From NCBI GenBank assembly GCA_016177805.1, contig JACOUN010000045.1, forward strand, positions 1 through 41,858: 41,858 nt of DNA. Direction: 5' to 3'. The notes under the pieces were generated by a model. It was not told the origin of the DNA. It worked only from the letters and a program-made list of their open reading frames with translations, and made no database searches. The position numbers were made by a program, and so were the translations under genes. This stretch comes from Rhodocyclales bacterium. Its GTDB lineage: Bacteria > Pseudomonadota > Gammaproteobacteria > Burkholderiales > Rhodocyclaceae. Of this stretch, positions 33,272-41,774 are shown piece by piece (position 1 is the stretch's first letter; every line of letters begins with the position of its first letter).

Positions 33272-34192
33272 ATGACTCCATCGACGATACAGATCAAGGT
33301 TGCCGAACGCGAACCCGCAGCGATCCTCCGGCCCGAGCGGGCCAAGGTGTTTCACGACCGGGCGGCGCGGTTTTTCGCGCTGGCCGACGGGCATCCGATG
33401 GCCGACTGGCTGCGCTTTCTCGGGCACCTCACGGCCGCCCAGGATCGCGCCCTCAAGGCCCTGCCGGCCATCCCGCCGCCGGCGCAGACCAGACTCCGGC
33501 AGGCGCGCGAGTACGGCATGCCGCCGCTCAATCCGGGTGCGATCCAACGCCCCCCGGTATGGCGCGCCGTATTGCGCCAACTGGTTGAGGAAGCCGGGCA
33601 GCAGGCGCCTGCCGAGGCGCAGCCCCTGCTGAAAGTGCTCTCGACTGCCACAGATGCCGACCTCGAATCGCTGGCCGACGCTCTGCTGCACGAGAACGTC
33701 GCCGTCGCCGATGCGGGTCGCCTGACTTTTGCCGCCGCCGCGTTGCAGGTGGTGTGGACCGCGATGGCGACCGCGCTCGAGGACGACGATCTGCGGCGGC
33801 TCGACCCGGCCGGGCTCTGTCCGTGCTGCGGGAGTCTGCCGACCGGCAGTCTCGTGCGCCTGGATGCAACCGTGAACAACCTGCGTTACCTGCACTGTTC
33901 CTTGTGCAACACCGAATGGAACGTGCCGCGGGCGGTCTGCACCAGTTGCGCCAGCGAGCAGGGTGTCGCCTACCAGACCCTTACCGGGGAGGGCGTGCGG
34001 ACCCCGGCCGCGGTGCGCGCCGAAACCTGCGACCACTGCCACAGCTACCTCAAGATCCACTGGCAGGAGCACGACCCTGGGGTCGACCCGATCGCCGACG
34101 ACCTCGCCACGCTGGCGCTCGACCTGCTGGTCGATGAGGCTGGCTACGAGCGCAGCGGCCCTAACCTGCTCCTGCTCGGTGGGGCCGGTTGA
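33272..34192 (+). CDS. fdhE: Formate dehydrogenase accessory protein FdhE
   Basis: A 306-residue cytoplasmic maturation factor needed for active respiratory formate dehydrogenase; E. coli FdhE has 309 residues. The C-terminal rubredoxin-like part carries four CxxC pairs: CPCC (about 182), CSLC (about 209), CTSC (about 223) and CDHC (about 253), which bind iron or zinc. The start [18 protein letters not shown] is a typical FdhE N-terminus. ATG 33272 is chosen; a GTG or ATG a few codons upstream is possible. It follows the dehydrogenase genes and precedes selA, forming a maturation cassette. fdhD, the sulfurtransferase partner, is not in the window. Confidence 0.93.
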   Translation: MTPSTIQIKVAEREPAAILRPERAKVFHDRAARFFALADGHPMADWLRFLGHLTAAQDRALKALPAIPPPAQTRLRQAREYGMPPLNPGAIQRPPVWRAVLRQLVEEAGQQAPAEAQPLLKVLSTATDADLESLADALLHENVAVADAGRLTFAAAALQVVWTAMATALEDDDLRRLDPAGLCPCCGSLPTGSLVRLDATVNNLRYLHCSLCNTEWNVPRAVCTSCASEQGVAYQTLTGEGVRTPAAVRAETCDHCHSYLKIHWQEHDPGVDPIADDLATLALDLLVDEAGYERSGPNLLLLGGAG

Positions 34193-34256
34193 GTGCGGTC
34201 TTGCCGCTACCGCTTGCTCCGAATCCCCTTGTCCTCTGCCCGGTCCGGGTGTGCGC

Positions 34257-35666
34257 ATGAACCTTCAAACCACTGACAAACCTCCTCGCCTACCCTCGGT
34301 CGACCAGTTGCTGCAGACGCTGGGCGACGAGATCGAAATCCATGGCCGCGCCCAGTTGACCGCCTGCGTGCGCGCCGAACTCGCCGCAGCGCGCGAGGGG
34401 GTACGCGGCGGATTGCCCCTGCCTGGCGTCGACGCGCTCCTGGGAGCGATCCGGCGGCGCGCGCGGGAAGCAGGCCGTGCTCGCCTGCGCGAGGTCTTCA
34501 ACCTCACCGGCACGGTGCTGCACACCAACCTCGGGCGCGCGCAGTTGTCCGAGACGGCGATCGCGGCGATGGTCGATGCCGCCCGCGCGCCCTGTGCGCT
34601 CGAATACGATCTGGACTCCGGGGGACGGGGCGATCGGGATGAGCTCATCGCGCCGCTGCTCGCGGAAGTGGCCGGTGGCGATGCGCTGGAGTGCTCGGCC
34701 ACCGTCGTCAACAACAACGCGGCGGCGGTGCTGCTGGCGCTCGATACCCTTGCCCGCGGCAAGGAGGCGGTCGTCTCGCGCGGCGAACTGGTCGAGATCG
34801 GCGGGGCATTCCGTGTGCCCGACATCATGCGCCGGGCGGGCGCCCGGCTGGTCGAGGTGGGAACCACCAACCGCACCCACGCGCATGACTATGCCGAGGC
34901 GGTGACCGGGAGGACGGCGCTCCTGATGAAGGTGCACACATCGAACTACGCGGTGGTCGGTTTCACGAAGAGCGTCGGCGAGGACGAAGTTGCCGCCATC
35001 GCCCATGCGCGGGGCCTTCCGCTGCTGGTCGATCTGGGCAGCGGCACGCTCACCGACCTGTCGCGCTGGGGCTTGCCGAAGGAGCCGACCCCGGCCGAGT
35101 CGCTGGCGGCTGGCGCCGATCTCGTGACCTTTTCGGGTGACAAACTGCTGGGTGGGCCGCAGGCGGGCCTGATCATCGGTCGCAGGGACCTGATCGCGAA
35201 GATCAAGAAGAATCCGCTCAAGCGTGCGCTGCGGGTGGGCAAGACCACGCTTGCGGCGCTCGAAGCAACGCTGCGCCTGTACCGCGATCCGGACCGCCTT
35301 GCCGAGCGACTGCCGACCTTGCGGCTGCTGGCGCGACCGGCGGAGCAGATCGCGGCCGTGGCGGCGCGCCTGCAGCCACCGGTCCAGGCGGCGCTGGGCA
35401 GCCGGGCTACGGTCGCGGTGCGCCCGTGCACCGGGCAGATCGGCAGTGGGGCGCTGCCGGTGGAACAACTGGCGTCGTTCGCACTTTGCGTGCAGGTGCC
35501 CGGCAAGCGCCCCGGACGCGCGCTCGCGGCCCTCGATGCGGGCTTCCGGTCGCTTCCGGTGCCGGTAATCGGCCGTATCGCGAACGATGCCTACTGGCTC
35601 GACCTGCGCTGCCTTGAACCCGCGGACGAAGCGCGCTTCGTCGCCCAGCTTGGCGGCTTGCGATGA
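34257..35666 (+). CDS. selA: L-seryl-tRNA(Sec) selenium transferase
   Basis: A 469-residue PLP enzyme that converts Ser-tRNA-Sec to Sec-tRNA-Sec using selenophosphate; E. coli SelA has 463 residues. The N-terminal part starts [15 protein letters not shown], and the hallmark [18 protein letters not shown] is near residue 84. The PLP lysine is Lys296 in [14 protein letters not shown] (Lys295 in E. coli). [13 protein letters not shown] and [12 protein letters not shown] are also conserved. It starts 64 bp after fdhE and overlaps selB by 4 bp (ATGA). Nothing looks broken. Confidence 0.97.
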   Translation: MNLQTTDKPPRLPSVDQLLQTLGDEIEIHGRAQLTACVRAELAAAREGVRGGLPLPGVDALLGAIRRRAREAGRARLREVFNLTGTVLHTNLGRAQLSETAIAAMVDAARAPCALEYDLDSGGRGDRDELIAPLLAEVAGGDALECSATVVNNNAAAVLLALDTLARGKEAVVSRGELVEIGGAFRVPDIMRRAGARLVEVGTTNRTHAHDYAEAVTGRTALLMKVHTSNYAVVGFTKSVGEDEVAAIAHARGLPLLVDLGSGTLTDLSRWGLPKEPTPAESLAAGADLVTFSGDKLLGGPQAGLIIGRRDLIAKIKKNPLKRALRVGKTTLAALEATLRLYRDPDRLAERLPTLRLLARPAEQIAAVAARLQPPVQAALGSRATVAVRPCTGQIGSGALPVEQLASFALCVQVPGKRPGRALAALDAGFRSLPVPVIGRIANDAYWLDLRCLEPADEARFVAQLGGLR

Positions 35667-37567
35667 TCGTCGGGACTGCCGGCCATATCGATCATGGCAA
35701 GACCACGCTGGTCAAGGCCCTCACGGGTGTCGACTGTGACCGCCTGAAAGAGGAGAAGGCACGCGGCATCACGCTCGATCTCGGGTACGCCTACACGGCG
35801 CCAGCAGGGGCGGACGACGAGGTGCTCGGTTTCATCGACGTGCCTGGGCACGAGAAGCTCATCCACAACATGCTGGCCGGTGCCACCGGCATCGACTGCG
35901 CCCTGCTCGTGGTCGCCGCCGACGATGGGCCGATGCCGCAGACGCGCGAACATCTCGGGATTCTCGAACTGCTTGGACTGAGCACCGGCGCCGTCGCGCT
36001 CACCAAGGTGGATCGCGTCGCGCCTTCGCGCGTGCAAGCCGTGCGCGGCGAAATCGAAACGCTGCTCGCGCATTCGCCGCTTGCGGCCGCACCGGTGTTT
36101 CCGGTCGCCGCAATCACCGGCCACGGGGTCGCCGAGCTGCGCACCCATCTGTTCGAGCTTGGCGCACGGCCGTCTGCGTCGCGCGGGCGGATCCCGACGG
36201 GAGGGTTTCGTCTTGCGGTCGATCGCAGCTTCACCCTTACCGGAATCGGCACGGTCGTCACGGGGACCGTGTTCTCGGGCTGCGTTCGCCAGGGCGAATC
36301 CCTGGTGCTGTCGCCGTCCGGGCGCAGCGTGCGCGTGCGCAGCCTGCGCGCTCAGGATCGCGAGGCATCCCGAGGCGTGGCCGGCCAGCGGGTTGCGCTG
36401 GCGCTGTCCGGTGTCGAAAAGGCCGACGTGGCGCGCGGCATGTGGGTGCTCGATCCGCGCCTGCACTCGCCAGTCCGGCGCTTCGATGCGCAGTTGCGGG
36501 TGTTGCCCGATCAGGCGCCGCTGCGTCACTGGTCGCTCGTGCATCTGCACCTCGGGGCGGAGGACGTTCTCGCGCGCGTGGCGCTGCTCGAAGGCGCGGA
36601 GATCGGCCCGGGGGGGTGCGGATACGCCCAGCTCCAACTCGAACGCGAACTGGGTGCGCTGTCGGGAGACCGCTTCATCCTGCGCGATGCGGCGGCTCGG
36701 CATACGCTCGGCGGCGGCAGCGTAGTCGATGCCTTTCCCCCGACGCGCCATCGCCGCACGCCCGAGCGCCTTGCAATGCTGCGCGCGCTCTCCAATGCGG
36801 ATCCGGCGATTGCGCTCGAACAGGCCGCACGCACCCAGCCGGCCGGTGTCGATCTCGCGCGCCATGCGCTGAACCGCAACCTCGACACGGCGAGCGTCGC
36901 GGCCCTGGTCGAGCGTCTGGCGCTCGTCGTCGCTGGCGACGCTGCCTTCTGCGCGCAACAGTGGCACGATCTGGCCGCGCGGATGCTGGCCGCCCTCGCG
37001 GCGGAACACGAACGCGCACCCGACATGCCCGGCGTCGAGCGCGACCGGCTGCGGCGCCTGACCTTGCCGACCCTGCCGCGCACTGCCTTCGACGTTCTTT
37101 TGGGCGAGCAGCTCGCGGCCGGGGCAGTCGCGCACAGCGGTTCCTGGCTGCACCTGCCGGAGCACCGGATGCAGCTTGCCGCCGGCGATCGCGATCTGTG
37201 GCGCGTGCTGCGCCCCTTGTTGCAGTACGCGCGGTTCAATCCGCCGCGCGTGCGCGACATCGCGCAGGCGAGTGGCTTCGCCGAGGCCCGCGTGCGCGAG
37301 CTGCTGCGCCGCCTCGCGCGCGTGGGCGAGGTCTATCCTGTCGCGCATGATCACTATTTTCTGGCCGACGCGGTTGCCGAGCTGGCCACGCTGGTGGCTG
37401 AGATCGCGGCCGAAGACGGGATCGCCCGCGCGGCAGCGCTGCGCGACCGCATCGGTGGCGGCCGCAAGGTCGCGATCCACATTTTCGAGTTCTTCGATCG
37501 CATCGGCTACACTCGCCGGGCGCGCGACGTACATGTGCTGCGCGGCAGCCCGGAGCAGTTCGCATGA
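35663..37567 (+). CDS. selB: Selenocysteine-specific elongation factor SelB
   Basis: A 634-residue GTPase that carries Sec-tRNA-Sec to UGA codons marked by a SECIS; E. coli SelB has 614 residues. G1 is GHIDHGKT (residues 7-14), the switch I region [12 protein letters not shown]3 [15 protein letters not shown] and G4 TKVD. Domains 2 and 3 and the C-terminal winged-helix repeats that hold the SECIS follow; the last ends with [19 protein letters not shown]. Translation is coupled to selA by the ATGA overlap, and selC follows 44 bp after the stop. In this window it serves at least fdnG. Confidence 0.97.
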   Translation: MIVGTAGHIDHGKTTLVKALTGVDCDRLKEEKARGITLDLGYAYTAPAGADDEVLGFIDVPGHEKLIHNMLAGATGIDCALLVVAADDGPMPQTREHLGILELLGLSTGAVALTKVDRVAPSRVQAVRGEIETLLAHSPLAAAPVFPVAAITGHGVAELRTHLFELGARPSASRGRIPTGGFRLAVDRSFTLTGIGTVVTGTVFSGCVRQGESLVLSPSGRSVRVRSLRAQDREASRGVAGQRVALALSGVEKADVARGMWVLDPRLHSPVRRFDAQLRVLPDQAPLRHWSLVHLHLGAEDVLARVALLEGAEIGPGGCGYAQLQLERELGALSGDRFILRDAAARHTLGGGSVVDAFPPTRHRRTPERLAMLRALSNADPAIALEQAARTQPAGVDLARHALNRNLDTASVAALVERLALVVAGDAAFCAQQWHDLAARMLAALAAEHERAPDMPGVERDRLRRLTLPTLPRTAFDVLLGEQLAAGAVAHSGSWLHLPEHRMQLAAGDRDLWRVLRPLLQYARFNPPRVRDIAQASGFAEARVRELLRRLARVGEVYPVAHDHYFLADAVAELATLVAEIAAEDGIARAAALRDRIGGGRKVAIHIFEFFDRIGYTRRARDVHVLRGSPEQFA

Positions 37568-37611
37568 TGCGCCCGGGAATTGTCACGATGCGCTGCTGGC
37601 TTCAAGCAAAC

Positions 37612-37706
37612 GGAAGAGATCGCTCCCCGGTGGGACGGCCGGTCTTCAAAACCGGCGGGGCACGTCAGACGTGCCCTGGTAGGTTCGACTCCTGCTCTCT
37701 TCCGCC
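37612..37706 (+). tRNA. selC: tRNA-Sec (anticodon UCA)
   Basis: A 95-base tRNA with the selenocysteine-specific shape. The acceptor stem has 8 bp (GGAAGAGA with TCTCTTCC at 37696-37703) and discriminator G37704. The anticodon stem is CCGGT/ACCGG around loop CTTCAAA with TCA at 37646-37648. A long variable arm pairs GGGCACGT with ACGTGCCC, and the T-arm is GTAGG-TTCGACT-CCTGC. The sequence continues GCCC, so the full CCA is not encoded. Similarity to E. coli selC is high around the T-arm (GGTTCGACTCCTG). It sits directly behind selB, an unusually tight linkage of all three translation components. Confidence 0.95.
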
Positions 37707-37728
37707 CCCTTTCTTGCGAGACTGATCC

Positions 37729-38169
37729 ATGGTACGCGAACCCTTTGCCGGCACCATTCCGGACGATCGCCTGTACTGCCGGCAGTACGACATGTGGGTC
37801 CAGGAGGTGGACGGCGGGCTGCTCGTCGGAGCCACTGCCTTCGGCGTCCATCAGGCGGGCGAAGTCATCGCGTTCACCGCGAAGCCAGCCGGTGCGAACG
37901 TAGAGCGCGGGCGCGGACTCGGGACCATCGAGTGCCACAAGACGGTGCTGGCGGTACGCACCCCGATTTCCTTCGTCCTGCTCGAAGGCAACGAAGCCGC
38001 CGAGGAACGCCCCGCACTGCTCAATCGCGATCCCCATGGCAAGGGCTGGATGGTGCGCGTGCGGCCCCTCGACTGGGCCGGCGAGCGCACCGCCCTGGTG
38101 GATGCGCCGACGTATCGCGCGCACGTGCGGGCGGTCGATCCCCAGGCGAGCTTCGATGAGCCTGCCTGA
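37729..38169 (+). CDS. GcvH-like lipoyl-domain protein
   Basis: A 146-residue protein with an H-protein/lipoyl fold. LGTIECHKTVLAVRTPISF aligns with GVVESVKAASDLYSPV of GcvH, so Lys71 takes the place of the lipoylated lysine. LLNRDPHGKGWMVRVRPLDW matches LVNEDPYGEGWLIKI. No gcvT or gcvP gene is near, so a role in glycine cleavage is unlikely. It starts 23 bp after the tRNA-Sec gene and overlaps a DsrE-family gene by 14 bp. GcvH-like LbpA proteins carry sulfur intermediates in the sHdr sulfur-oxidation pathway, and DsrE proteins act as sulfur carriers; a sulfur- or selenium-handling role here is inference. Confidence 0.8.
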   Translation: MVREPFAGTIPDDRLYCRQYDMWVQEVDGGLLVGATAFGVHQAGEVIAFTAKPAGANVERGRGLGTIECHKTVLAVRTPISFVLLEGNEAAEERPALLNRDPHGKGWMVRVRPLDWAGERTALVDAPTYRAHVRAVDPQASFDEPA

Positions 38170-38545
38170 TCCACCCGGCCTCGCCGTGCTGCTATGGGCT
38201 GCCACTCCGGAGCGCCCGGAGCTGGCTGTGACCCCTCTGGTGCATGCACTGGCCGCACGCGCACTCGACTGTGAGGTCGAGCTCCATTTTGCGGGTCCGG
38301 CTGTGCGCTGGCTCGTCGCGGGCGTCGCAGACGCGGCCTGGAGCACGCCAGCGCGCGACAAGTCGATCGGGGACTGGCTACGCGAGCTGGCAGCCAGCGG
38401 CGTTTCGCTCTACGCCTGCAGCATGGCGCTTGCGGCATGGGTGCGCGAACACGAACACCTGATTGCGGAGTGCAGCGGACAGGTGGGCGCGACCGCCTTC
38501 ATCGCCCGCCAGTGCGAGCCACGCTGGCGCATCCTGATCTATTGA
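38156..38545 (+). CDS. DsrE-family (sulfur-carrier-like) protein
   Basis: A small protein of 129 residues. The alpha/beta pattern LAVLLWAATPERPELAVTP, HALAARALDCEVELHFAGPAVRWL and GVSLYACSMALAAW fits the DsrE/DsrF/TusD superfamily. Cys88 in YACSMA is where family members have the active, persulfide-carrying cysteine; Cys39 and Cys103 are also present. It overlaps the lipoyl-domain gene by 14 bp, implying coupled expression. Its neighbours (selA, selB, selC, lipoyl protein) make a link to selenium or sulfur delivery plausible but unproven. No terminator is obvious after the stop. Confidence 0.75.
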   Translation: MSLPDPPGLAVLLWAATPERPELAVTPLVHALAARALDCEVELHFAGPAVRWLVAGVADAAWSTPARDKSIGDWLRELAASGVSLYACSMALAAWVREHEHLIAECSGQVGATAFIARQCEPRWRILIY

Positions 38546-38615
38546 GGTCGCTTGGCGCAAAGGGTCGATATTCTGTCTTGCTTTAGCATGGCTTCTATTT
38601 GGTTGAAAAATAGGG

Positions 38616-38669
38616 TAAGATCCCGCGTTTCCCTTGCTCCACCGGTTTCGCATGCCGGGGGGCTGCCAT
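38616..38669 (+). promoter_or_regulatory. rpsF operon -10 box and candidate S6:S18 leader motif
   Basis: TAAGAT (38616-38621) is a plausible -10 box with no good -35. The leader that follows has CCGG-N9-CCGG (38642-38658) and then GGGGCTGCC (38660-38668), ending shortly before AAGGAG and the rpsF start. Leaders of this operon in many bacteria hold a CCG-bearing hairpin bound by the S6:S18 complex for feedback control. The match is by eye only. Confidence 0.35.
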
Positions 38670-38687
38670 CAACCACAAGGAGCACGC

Positions 38688-39080
38688 ATGCGTCACTATG
38701 AAATCGTGTTCATCGTCCACCCGGATCAGTCGGAACAGGTCCCAGGGATGATAGACCGCTACAAAGCGCTCGTTACCGCACGTAACGGGCAGATCCACCG
38801 ACTGGAAGACTGGGGCCGCCGTCAACTGGCGTACCCGATCCAGAAAATGCACAAGGCGCACTACGTACTCATGAACATCGAGTGCGACGACGAATCGCTG
38901 GCCGAACTCGAGCACGCGTTCAAGTTCAACGACGCCGTGCTGCGCCACCTCACTATCAAGACCAAGGCAGCAGTCGTTGCCGCGTCGCCGATGATGAAAG
39001 AGGAAAAGTCGCGCTCCCTGACTCCGGCGGCTGCCGAAGGCGAGGACGACGGCAAGTCGGAAGACAAGCAGTCTGCCTGA
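38688..39080 (+). CDS. rpsF: 30S ribosomal protein S6
   Basis: A 130-residue S6 protein. The start [21 protein letters not shown] and the segment [25 protein letters not shown] are diagnostic. S6 pairs with S18 on the platform of the 30S subunit. The acidic, Ala/Glu-rich C-terminal tail ([15 protein letters not shown]) is where E. coli S6 is glutamylated. A strong AAGGAG precedes the start, and priB begins 1 bp after the stop, in the standard rpsF-priB-rpsR-rplI order. Confidence 0.97.
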   Translation: MRHYEIVFIVHPDQSEQVPGMIDRYKALVTARNGQIHRLEDWGRRQLAYPIQKMHKAHYVLMNIECDDESLAELEHAFKFNDAVLRHLTIKTKAAVVAASPMMKEEKSRSLTPAAAEGEDDGKSEDKQSA

Positions 39081-39081
39081 G

Positions 39082-39438
39082 GTGGCGGACGCGGGATTGA
39101 ACCAACTGCTGTTTGACGCGACGCTGACCGAACTTCAGCCGCTGCGTCGAACGCCCGCAGGAGTGCCGGTTGCAGCTTGCAGCCTGGCGCACGAATCGCA
39201 GCAGATCGAAGCGGGCCTGACCCGCAAGGTCGAGGTCGATTTGCAGGCGGTGGCAGTGGGTGAGCTGGCAGGTGTTCTGGCAGCGGCAATCCCCGGTATG
39301 AAGGTACGGGTCGCCGGTTTTCTCGCAGCCAAGAGTCTGCGTAGCAAATCACCGGTATTGCACCTGAGCAAAGTTGAATTTCTGGAAGGAAACCAAAATG
39401 GCTTTCAAGCCCAAATCCAAGTTCAAGAAGAAGGATGA
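39082..39438 (+). CDS. priB: Primosomal replication protein N (PriB)
   Basis: A 118-residue OB-fold single-stranded DNA-binding protein of the restart primosome; E. coli PriB has 104 residues. [34 protein letters not shown] is the usual PriB/SSB start, and [11 protein letters not shown] and [11 protein letters not shown] close the fold. The start is GTG at 39082, just after the rpsF stop. The reading frame runs 41 bp into rpsR, so about 14 C-terminal residues ([19 protein letters not shown] tail) come from DNA that also encodes the rpsR ribosome site and N-terminus. Confidence 0.92.
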   Translation: MADAGLNQLLFDATLTELQPLRRTPAGVPVAACSLAHESQQIEAGLTRKVEVDLQAVAVGELAGVLAAAIPGMKVRVAGFLAAKSLRSKSPVLHLSKVEFLEGNQNGFQAQIQVQEEG

Positions 39439-39673
39439 TCGCGGTAACCGTGGCCTGTTCAAGCGCCGCAAGTTCTGCCGCTTCACCGCCGAGAAGATCG
39501 AGGAAGTCGACTACAAGGATGTCGATATCCTCAAGGACTTCATCACCGAAACCGGCAAGATCATGCCGGCCCGCATCACCGGTACCAAGGCCGGCTACCA
39601 GCGTCAGTTGTCGACCGCGATCAAGCGCGCGCGCTTCCTGGCGCTGCTGCCTTATACCGATCTGCACAAGTAA
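39398..39673 (+). CDS. rpsR: 30S ribosomal protein S18
   Basis: A 91-residue S18 protein with the family core [40 protein letters not shown] and ending LLPYTDLHK. It forms a heterodimer with S6 on the 30S platform. The ATG at 39398 follows GGAAGGAAAC, all of it inside the end of priB (41-bp overlap). A basic N-terminal tail ([11 protein letters not shown]) precedes the core. Confidence 0.97.
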   Translation: MAFKPKSKFKKKDDRGNRGLFKRRKFCRFTAEKIEEVDYKDVDILKDFITETGKIMPARITGTKAGYQRQLSTAIKRARFLALLPYTDLHK

Positions 39674-39688
39674 CCGGAGAGATCGGAC

Positions 39689-40141
39689 ATGCAAATCATA
39701 CTTCTGGAAAAAGTGGTCAACCTCGGGACGCTTGGCGATGTGGTCAAGGTCAAGGATGGTTACGCCCGCAATTACCTGATCCCGCAAGGCAAGGCCAAGC
39801 GCGCCACCGAAGCCAACAAGGCCGAGTTTGAAGCGCGGCGTGCCGAGCTTGAGCGTGCCCAGGCGGAAAAGTTCGCCGAAGCCCAGGCGCTGGCCGGCAA
39901 GCTCGAAGGCCTGATGGTGCAGGTCACCCGCAAGGCGGGTCTGGACGGGCGTCTGTTCGGCTCCGTGTCCAACGCCGATATCAGCGAAGCGCTGGGCGTG
40001 CAGGGTTTCAGCATCGAGCGCAGCGCCATCCGCATGCCGGACGGCCCGCTCAAGCAGGTTGGCGACGTGCAGATCGACGTTGCGCTGCATTCGGACGTGG
40101 TGACCAGCATCACCGTGTCGGTGCTCGGCGACCAGCAATAA
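39689..40141 (+). CDS. rplI: 50S ribosomal protein L9
   Basis: A 150-residue L9 protein. The N-terminal RNA-binding domain starts [38 protein letters not shown] residues, a long charged helix spans about 45-75, and the C-terminal domain contains [16 protein letters not shown]. The standard size is 149. It starts 15 bp after rpsR with GGAGAG and is the last gene before an intrinsic terminator. Confidence 0.97.
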   Translation: MQIILLEKVVNLGTLGDVVKVKDGYARNYLIPQGKAKRATEANKAEFEARRAELERAQAEKFAEAQALAGKLEGLMVQVTRKAGLDGRLFGSVSNADISEALGVQGFSIERSAIRMPDGPLKQVGDVQIDVALHSDVVTSITVSVLGDQQ

Positions 40142-40166
40142 GCTGCAAACACCAGGCAATATCAGG

Positions 40167-40192
40167 AAGGGCTGCAATCGCAGCCCTTTTTT
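40167..40192 (+). terminator. Rho-independent terminator after rplI
   Basis: AA-GGGCTGC-AATC-GCAGCCC-TTTTTT is a perfect 7-bp GC-rich stem with a 4-base loop and six Ts, ending the rpsF operon 26 bp after the rplI stop. The 49-bp gap to dnaB then holds a TAGAAT -10-like box (40208-40213). Confidence 0.92.
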
Positions 40193-40241
40193 CATTTCAT
40201 GGGGCGGTAGAATGCTCGTTTAGTCCGGATCGCGTTCACCG

Positions 40242-41639
40242 ATGGAAACCTCCAGTCGTAGTTACCGGGGCATGCCCGATGACCCTCAGCTTGCCGCCAT
40301 CCGCTTGCCACCGCATTCCGTCGAGGCCGAGCAGTCGCTGATTGGCGGCATTCTGCTTGATAACGCAGCCTGGGAGCGGGTTGCAGATCTCGTCAATGGC
40401 GCGGACTTCTACCGCGATGACCATCGACGTATCTACCAGCAGATCGCGCGCCTGATTGATCTGGGCAAACCCGCCGACGTGGTGACCGTGTTTGCCGCGC
40501 TGGAGAAAAGCGGCGAGGCCGAGCAGGCCGGCGGGCTCGCCTATCTGGCCGAAGTGGCGAACAGCACTCCGTCCGCCGCCAACATCCGCCGTTACGCGGA
40601 GATCGTGCGCGAGCGCGCGATCCTGCGCAAGATGGCGACGATCGGTGACGAAATCGCCGCGAGCGCGCTCAACCCATCGGGGCGGGATGCCAAATCCCTG
40701 CTCGACGAAGCCGAAGCCAAGGTCTTCGAGATCGCCGAAGCCGGCGCGCGCGGTTCCAGCGGCTTCGTTTCGATACAGCCCATCCTCAAGCAGGTGGTCG
40801 ATCGCGTCCAGGAACTCTACGACCGTGACAATCCGTCCGACGTCACGGGGGTTCCCACCGGGCTTGCGGACCTCGACGAAAAGACCTCTGGCCTCCAGCC
40901 GTCCGACATGATCATCATCGCCGGCCGCCCGGCGATGGGCAAGACCACACTGGCGCTGAATCTGGCCGAACATATCGCCGTCGACTGCCGGTTGCCGGTT
41001 GCCATCTTCTCCATGGAAATGCCGGGCACCCAGCTCGCGATGCGTTTCATCTCGTCGGTCGGGCGCATCGACCAGACCAAGTTGCGCACCGGCCGCTTGA
41101 GCGACGAAGACTGGCAGCGTCTGACCACTGCGATGGGCAAGCTCTACGATGCGCCCCTGTTCATCGATGAGACGCCGGGCCTCAACCCCATGGACCTGCG
41201 CGCGCGCGCGCGGCGCCTGTCGCGCCAGTGCGGCAAACTGGGTCTGATCGTGATCGACTACCTGCAACTCATGACCAGCACCCGCGACGGCGACAACCGG
41301 GCGGCCGAGCTGTCCGAGATCTCGCGCTCGGTCAAATCGCTGGCGAAAGAACTCCATGTGCCGATCATCGCGTTGTCCCAGCTCAACCGCAGTCTTGAGC
41401 AACGCCCCAACAAGCGCCCGGTCATGTCCGACCTGCGCGAGTCGGGCGCCATTGAGCAGGACGCCGATATCATCATGTTCATCTACCGGGACGAGGTCTA
41501 TAACCCCGACTCCCCGGACAAGGGCTCGGCTGAACTGATCATCGGCAAGCACCGGAACGGGCCGACCGGCATGGTCAGGATGACCTTTATCGGCGAGTGC
41601 ACGCGCTTCGAGAATTACGCGAGCGGCGCGGCATATTGA
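40242..41639 (+). CDS. dnaB: Replicative DNA helicase DnaB
   Basis: A 465-residue hexameric fork helicase (E. coli DnaB has 471). The N-terminal primase-interaction domain starts LPPHSVEAEQSLIGGILLDN; the RecA-like motor has Walker A AGRPAMGKTTLALN (about 225-238), the SMEMP motif, Walker B LIVIDYLQLM and the Gln/Arg segment DLRESGAIEQDADIIMFIYRDE. No intein or other insertion is present. It is transcribed separately from the ribosomal genes upstream, with its own weak -10. A weak hairpin AGGCGT/ACGCCT (41672-41690) follows the stop without a T-run. Confidence 0.97.
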   Translation: METSSRSYRGMPDDPQLAAIRLPPHSVEAEQSLIGGILLDNAAWERVADLVNGADFYRDDHRRIYQQIARLIDLGKPADVVTVFAALEKSGEAEQAGGLAYLAEVANSTPSAANIRRYAEIVRERAILRKMATIGDEIAASALNPSGRDAKSLLDEAEAKVFEIAEAGARGSSGFVSIQPILKQVVDRVQELYDRDNPSDVTGVPTGLADLDEKTSGLQPSDMIIIAGRPAMGKTTLALNLAEHIAVDCRLPVAIFSMEMPGTQLAMRFISSVGRIDQTKLRTGRLSDEDWQRLTTAMGKLYDAPLFIDETPGLNPMDLRARARRLSRQCGKLGLIVIDYLQLMTSTRDGDNRAAELSEISRSVKSLAKELHVPIIALSQLNRSLEQRPNKRPVMSDLRESGAIEQDADIIMFIYRDEVYNPDSPDKGSAELIIGKHRNGPTGMVRMTFIGECTRFENYASGAAY

Positions 41640-41699
41640 GTCATCCTTAATGTTCTCAAAGGCTTGTGGATAGGCGTTGTGCGGACGCCTCCCTAATCA

Positions 41700-41750
41700 G
41701 TGAATTATTTTCGAAATAGTATTGACGGCCTCTCGAACTATCTCCATAAT
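41700..41750 (+). promoter_or_regulatory. Strong sigma70 promoter of the rRNA-operon P1 type
   Basis: TTGACG (-35, 41722-41727) and CATAAT (-10, 41745-41750) are separated by exactly 17 bp. The 22 bp upstream (GTGAATTATTTTCGAAATAGTA) are AT-rich like an UP element, in sharp contrast to the GC-rich surroundings. Start of transcription is expected near 41757. Confidence 0.8.
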
Positions 41751-41774
41751 CTTGTTCTTCGCTGCTTCGACAGC

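Noticed and set aside
37612..37706. selC as an attachment site of an integrated island
   Set aside because: selC is a known integration target, but I found no integrase and no repeat of the tRNA 3' end (GGTTCGACTCCTGC) elsewhere in the window.
41672..41690. Intrinsic terminator after dnaB
   Set aside because: The AGGCGT/ACGCCT stem has only 6 bp and no T-run follows.
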